Source: RGIG1959 sp045651865 (lineage in GTDB: Bacteria > Bacillota > Clostridia > Oscillospirales > Acutalibacteraceae). Taken from it: a stretch of DNA of 16,880 nt. Of this stretch, positions 15,570 through 16,880 are shown piece after piece; within the stretch, counting starts at the first letter, position 1; every line of letters begins with the position of its first letter. A program made the position numbers and the translations under genes. The stretch is taken from contig JAZRTC010000155.1 of assembly GCA_045651865.1 (NCBI GenBank), positions 1 to 16,880 of the forward strand, given 5' to 3'. The notes under the pieces were generated by a model. It was not told the origin of the DNA, ran no database searches, and saw only the letters and a program-made list of their open reading frames with translations.

Positions 15570-16880
15570 AAACCATCACTCTTGCCAAAACGGCAGGCTT
15601 CTGTTTTGGTGTCAGCAAAGCGGTTGCAACGGTTCATGAACTGCTTGACAAAGGGGAAAAGGTCTGCACTCTCGGCCCGATCATTCATAATCCTCAGGTT
15701 GTGCAGTCGTTTGCCGAGCGCGGTGTGCGGATTGTATCGTCGCCACGGGAGGTAATGGAAGACGAGGTTATGGTCATTCGCTCGCACGGCGTTGCCCGCT
15801 CGGTCTATGAAGAGGCAGAGCAACTCGGTGTCCGTGTATGTGACGCGACCTGCCCGTTTGTGGCGAAGATTCACCGCCTTGTTCACGAACACACCTCTGA
15901 CGGTGCGGTTGCACTCATTGCGGGCGACCCCGAACATCCCGAAGTGATCGGTATTTGCGGACATTGCACATCAAAAGCGTATGTGTTCGGCTCGTATGAG
16001 GAGCTGGTGGAGCTGACCGAATCGTCGGAATTTGCCTCGATTTTACAGAATTCGCCCATTGTCATGGTCGCACAAACGACATTTCACTTAAAAACTTGGG
16101 AAAAAAGCGTAAAATTTGCAAAAAAACACTATACAAATCTTTTTATTTTTGATACAATATGTAATGCGACTGCAAAAAGACAAAATGAAGCAGCCGTGCT
16201 TTCAGGCGAAAGCGACCTGATGGTGATTGTCGGAGGACGCCAAAGCTCTAACACAGCAAAGCTCAGGGAAGTGTGCAGCGCACATTGTCCGACGCTTTTT
16301 GTGGAAACAGCGGCCGAGCTTTCGGGGGAAGACCTCGAGGGCGCACACCGGATCGGTGTGACCGCCGGAGCCTCAACGCCCGACGATATTATAAAGGAGG
16401 TACTATCAACCATGTCTGAACTTGTCAAAAACGAAACTACACCGGTGGCAGTCTCTGAGGAGATGAGCTTTGAGGAAGCGCTGGACGCAACCTTCCCGGA
16501 ATCTCAATTGAAAGAGGATAGCAGCAGAGTGCGCGGCATCGTCACTGCGATCGCGCAGAACGAAGTGCAGGTCGAAGTTATCGGCCGTAAGCAGACCGGC
16601 TACATTCCTGCGGACGAGCTTTCCGCAGATCCCACTGCTGAGCCTGCAGATCTCGTGAAGATCGGCGATGAGCTCGAGCTTCTCATTATGCGCACCAACG
16701 ATCAGGAAGGCACCATTATGCTTTCCAAGAAGCGTATCGATTCGCTCAAGGGCTGGGATACCATCGTGGCTGCTGAGCAGAGCGGCGAGGTTCTTGAGGG
16801 CGTCGTTGCCGATGTCATCAAGGGCGGTATGCTTGTTGTTTCCAACGGCGTGCGTGTGTTTGTTCCTGCTTCGCAGGCAA
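15566..16880 (+). CDS. ispH-rpsA: IspH (HMBPP reductase) fused to 30S ribosomal protein S1 (3' end beyond window)
   Basis: The frame is open from the ATG at 15566 to the window edge without a stop. Residues 1-281 are IspH, the iron-sulphur enzyme that makes IPP and DMAPP in the last step of the MEP pathway. All key residues are present: C13, C96 and C199 for the cluster, H41, H74, H124 and E126, the TT at 171-172, and SSN at 227-229. From Met283 the protein becomes ribosomal protein S1, which binds mRNA on the 30S subunit: an acidic N-terminal segment, a complete S1 motif at about 306-377 and the beginning of a second from about 398. IspH-S1 fusions are known from Clostridia. Unusually, a full ribosome binding site and ATG lie at the junction (see separate entry), so S1 may also be made alone. 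Confidence 0.95.
   Translation, partial: MKTITLAKTAGFCFGVSKAVATVHELLDKGEKVCTLGPIIHNPQVVQSFAERGVRIVSSPREVMEDEVMVIRSHGVARSVYEEAEQLGVRVCDATCPFVAKIHRLVHEHTSDGAVALIAGDPEHPEVIGICGHCTSKAYVFGSYEELVELTESSEFASILQNSPIVMVAQTTFHLKTWEKSVKFAKKHYTNLFIFDTICNATAKRQNEAAVLSGESDLMVIVGGRQSSNTAKLREVCSAHCPTLFVETAAELSGEDLEGAHRIGVTAGASTPDDIIKEVLSTMSELVKNETTPVAVSEEMSFEEALDATFPESQLKEDSSRVRGIVTAIAQNEVQVEVIGRKQTGYIPADELSADPTAEPADLVKIGDELELLIMRTNDQEGTIMLSKKRIDSLKGWDTIVAAEQSGEVLEGVVADVIKGGMLVVSNGVRVFVPASQA
16130..16158 (+). promoter_or_regulatory. Possible internal promoter for rpsA inside ispH
   Basis: TATACA at 16130-16135 (four of six -35 bases), a 17-base spacer and TACAAT at 16153-16158 (five of six -10 bases) are joined by a TG extended -10 (TGA at 16150-16152). 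The element lies in the most AT-rich stretch of the neighbourhood, about 16083-16160. It would give a leader of about 250 bases to the internal ATG at 16412. It remains coding sequence for IspH, so chance is a real alternative. Confidence 0.5.
16393..16414 (+). promoter_or_regulatory. Shine-Dalgarno and in-frame ATG at the IspH/S1 junction
   Basis: AAAGGAGG at 16393-16400 is followed after 11 bases by ATG at 16412-16414, in frame with the fusion (codon 283) and exactly at the boundary where IspH similarity ends and the S1 acidic N-terminus (MSELVKNETTPVAV) begins. The site is as strong as the ribosome binding sites of true starts in this window, though the spacing is slightly long. Confidence 0.6.

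Overview
The window reads as chromosomal backbone from a Clostridia-type Firmicute, probably of the Oscillospirales kind. This is inferred from family content (an IspH–ribosomal protein S1 fusion, a DUF5685 gene beside a J-domain gene, an 'aluminium resistance'-type PLP enzyme), strong GGAGG ribosome binding sites, near-absent intergenic DNA and a GC content that looks close to 50%. All genes lie on the + strand. I see no tRNA, rRNA, CRISPR array, insertion sequence, prophage or attachment site.

Region 1 (1-8868) is one tight gene run: uvrB (5' end cut by the window edge), uvrA, two diverged M42 metallo-aminopeptidases, a GNAT acetyltransferase and a PLP-dependent YnbB/methionine gamma-lyase-like protein. 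UvrB and UvrA form the damage-recognition part of nucleotide excision repair. The others look metabolic and share the transcript by proximity. A good sigma-A-like promoter sits almost against the start of the PLP gene.

Region 2 (8869-12067) is a four-gene unit of mostly uncharacterised proteins: a DUF5685 protein with a Cys/His cluster, a J-domain/TPR protein ending in a very cysteine-rich tail, a small polytopic membrane protein, and a zinc-ribbon protein with one transmembrane helix and a large exported domain. It closes with a textbook intrinsic terminator at 12035-12067. This unit is the best candidate here for an undescribed system.

Region 3 (12068-16880) starts at a clear promoter (12088-12116). 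It runs rpiR-family regulator, HI0933/BaiN-type flavoprotein, cmk, plsC and ispH-rpsA, with four-base overlaps at most junctions. It links pyrimidine nucleotide supply, phospholipid synthesis, isoprenoid synthesis and translation. The last gene runs off the window. It encodes IspH fused in frame to ribosomal protein S1, yet it carries a full Shine-Dalgarno sequence and an in-frame ATG exactly at the domain junction, and an AT-rich promoter-like element about 250 bases upstream. S1 may therefore also be made separately from the fusion.
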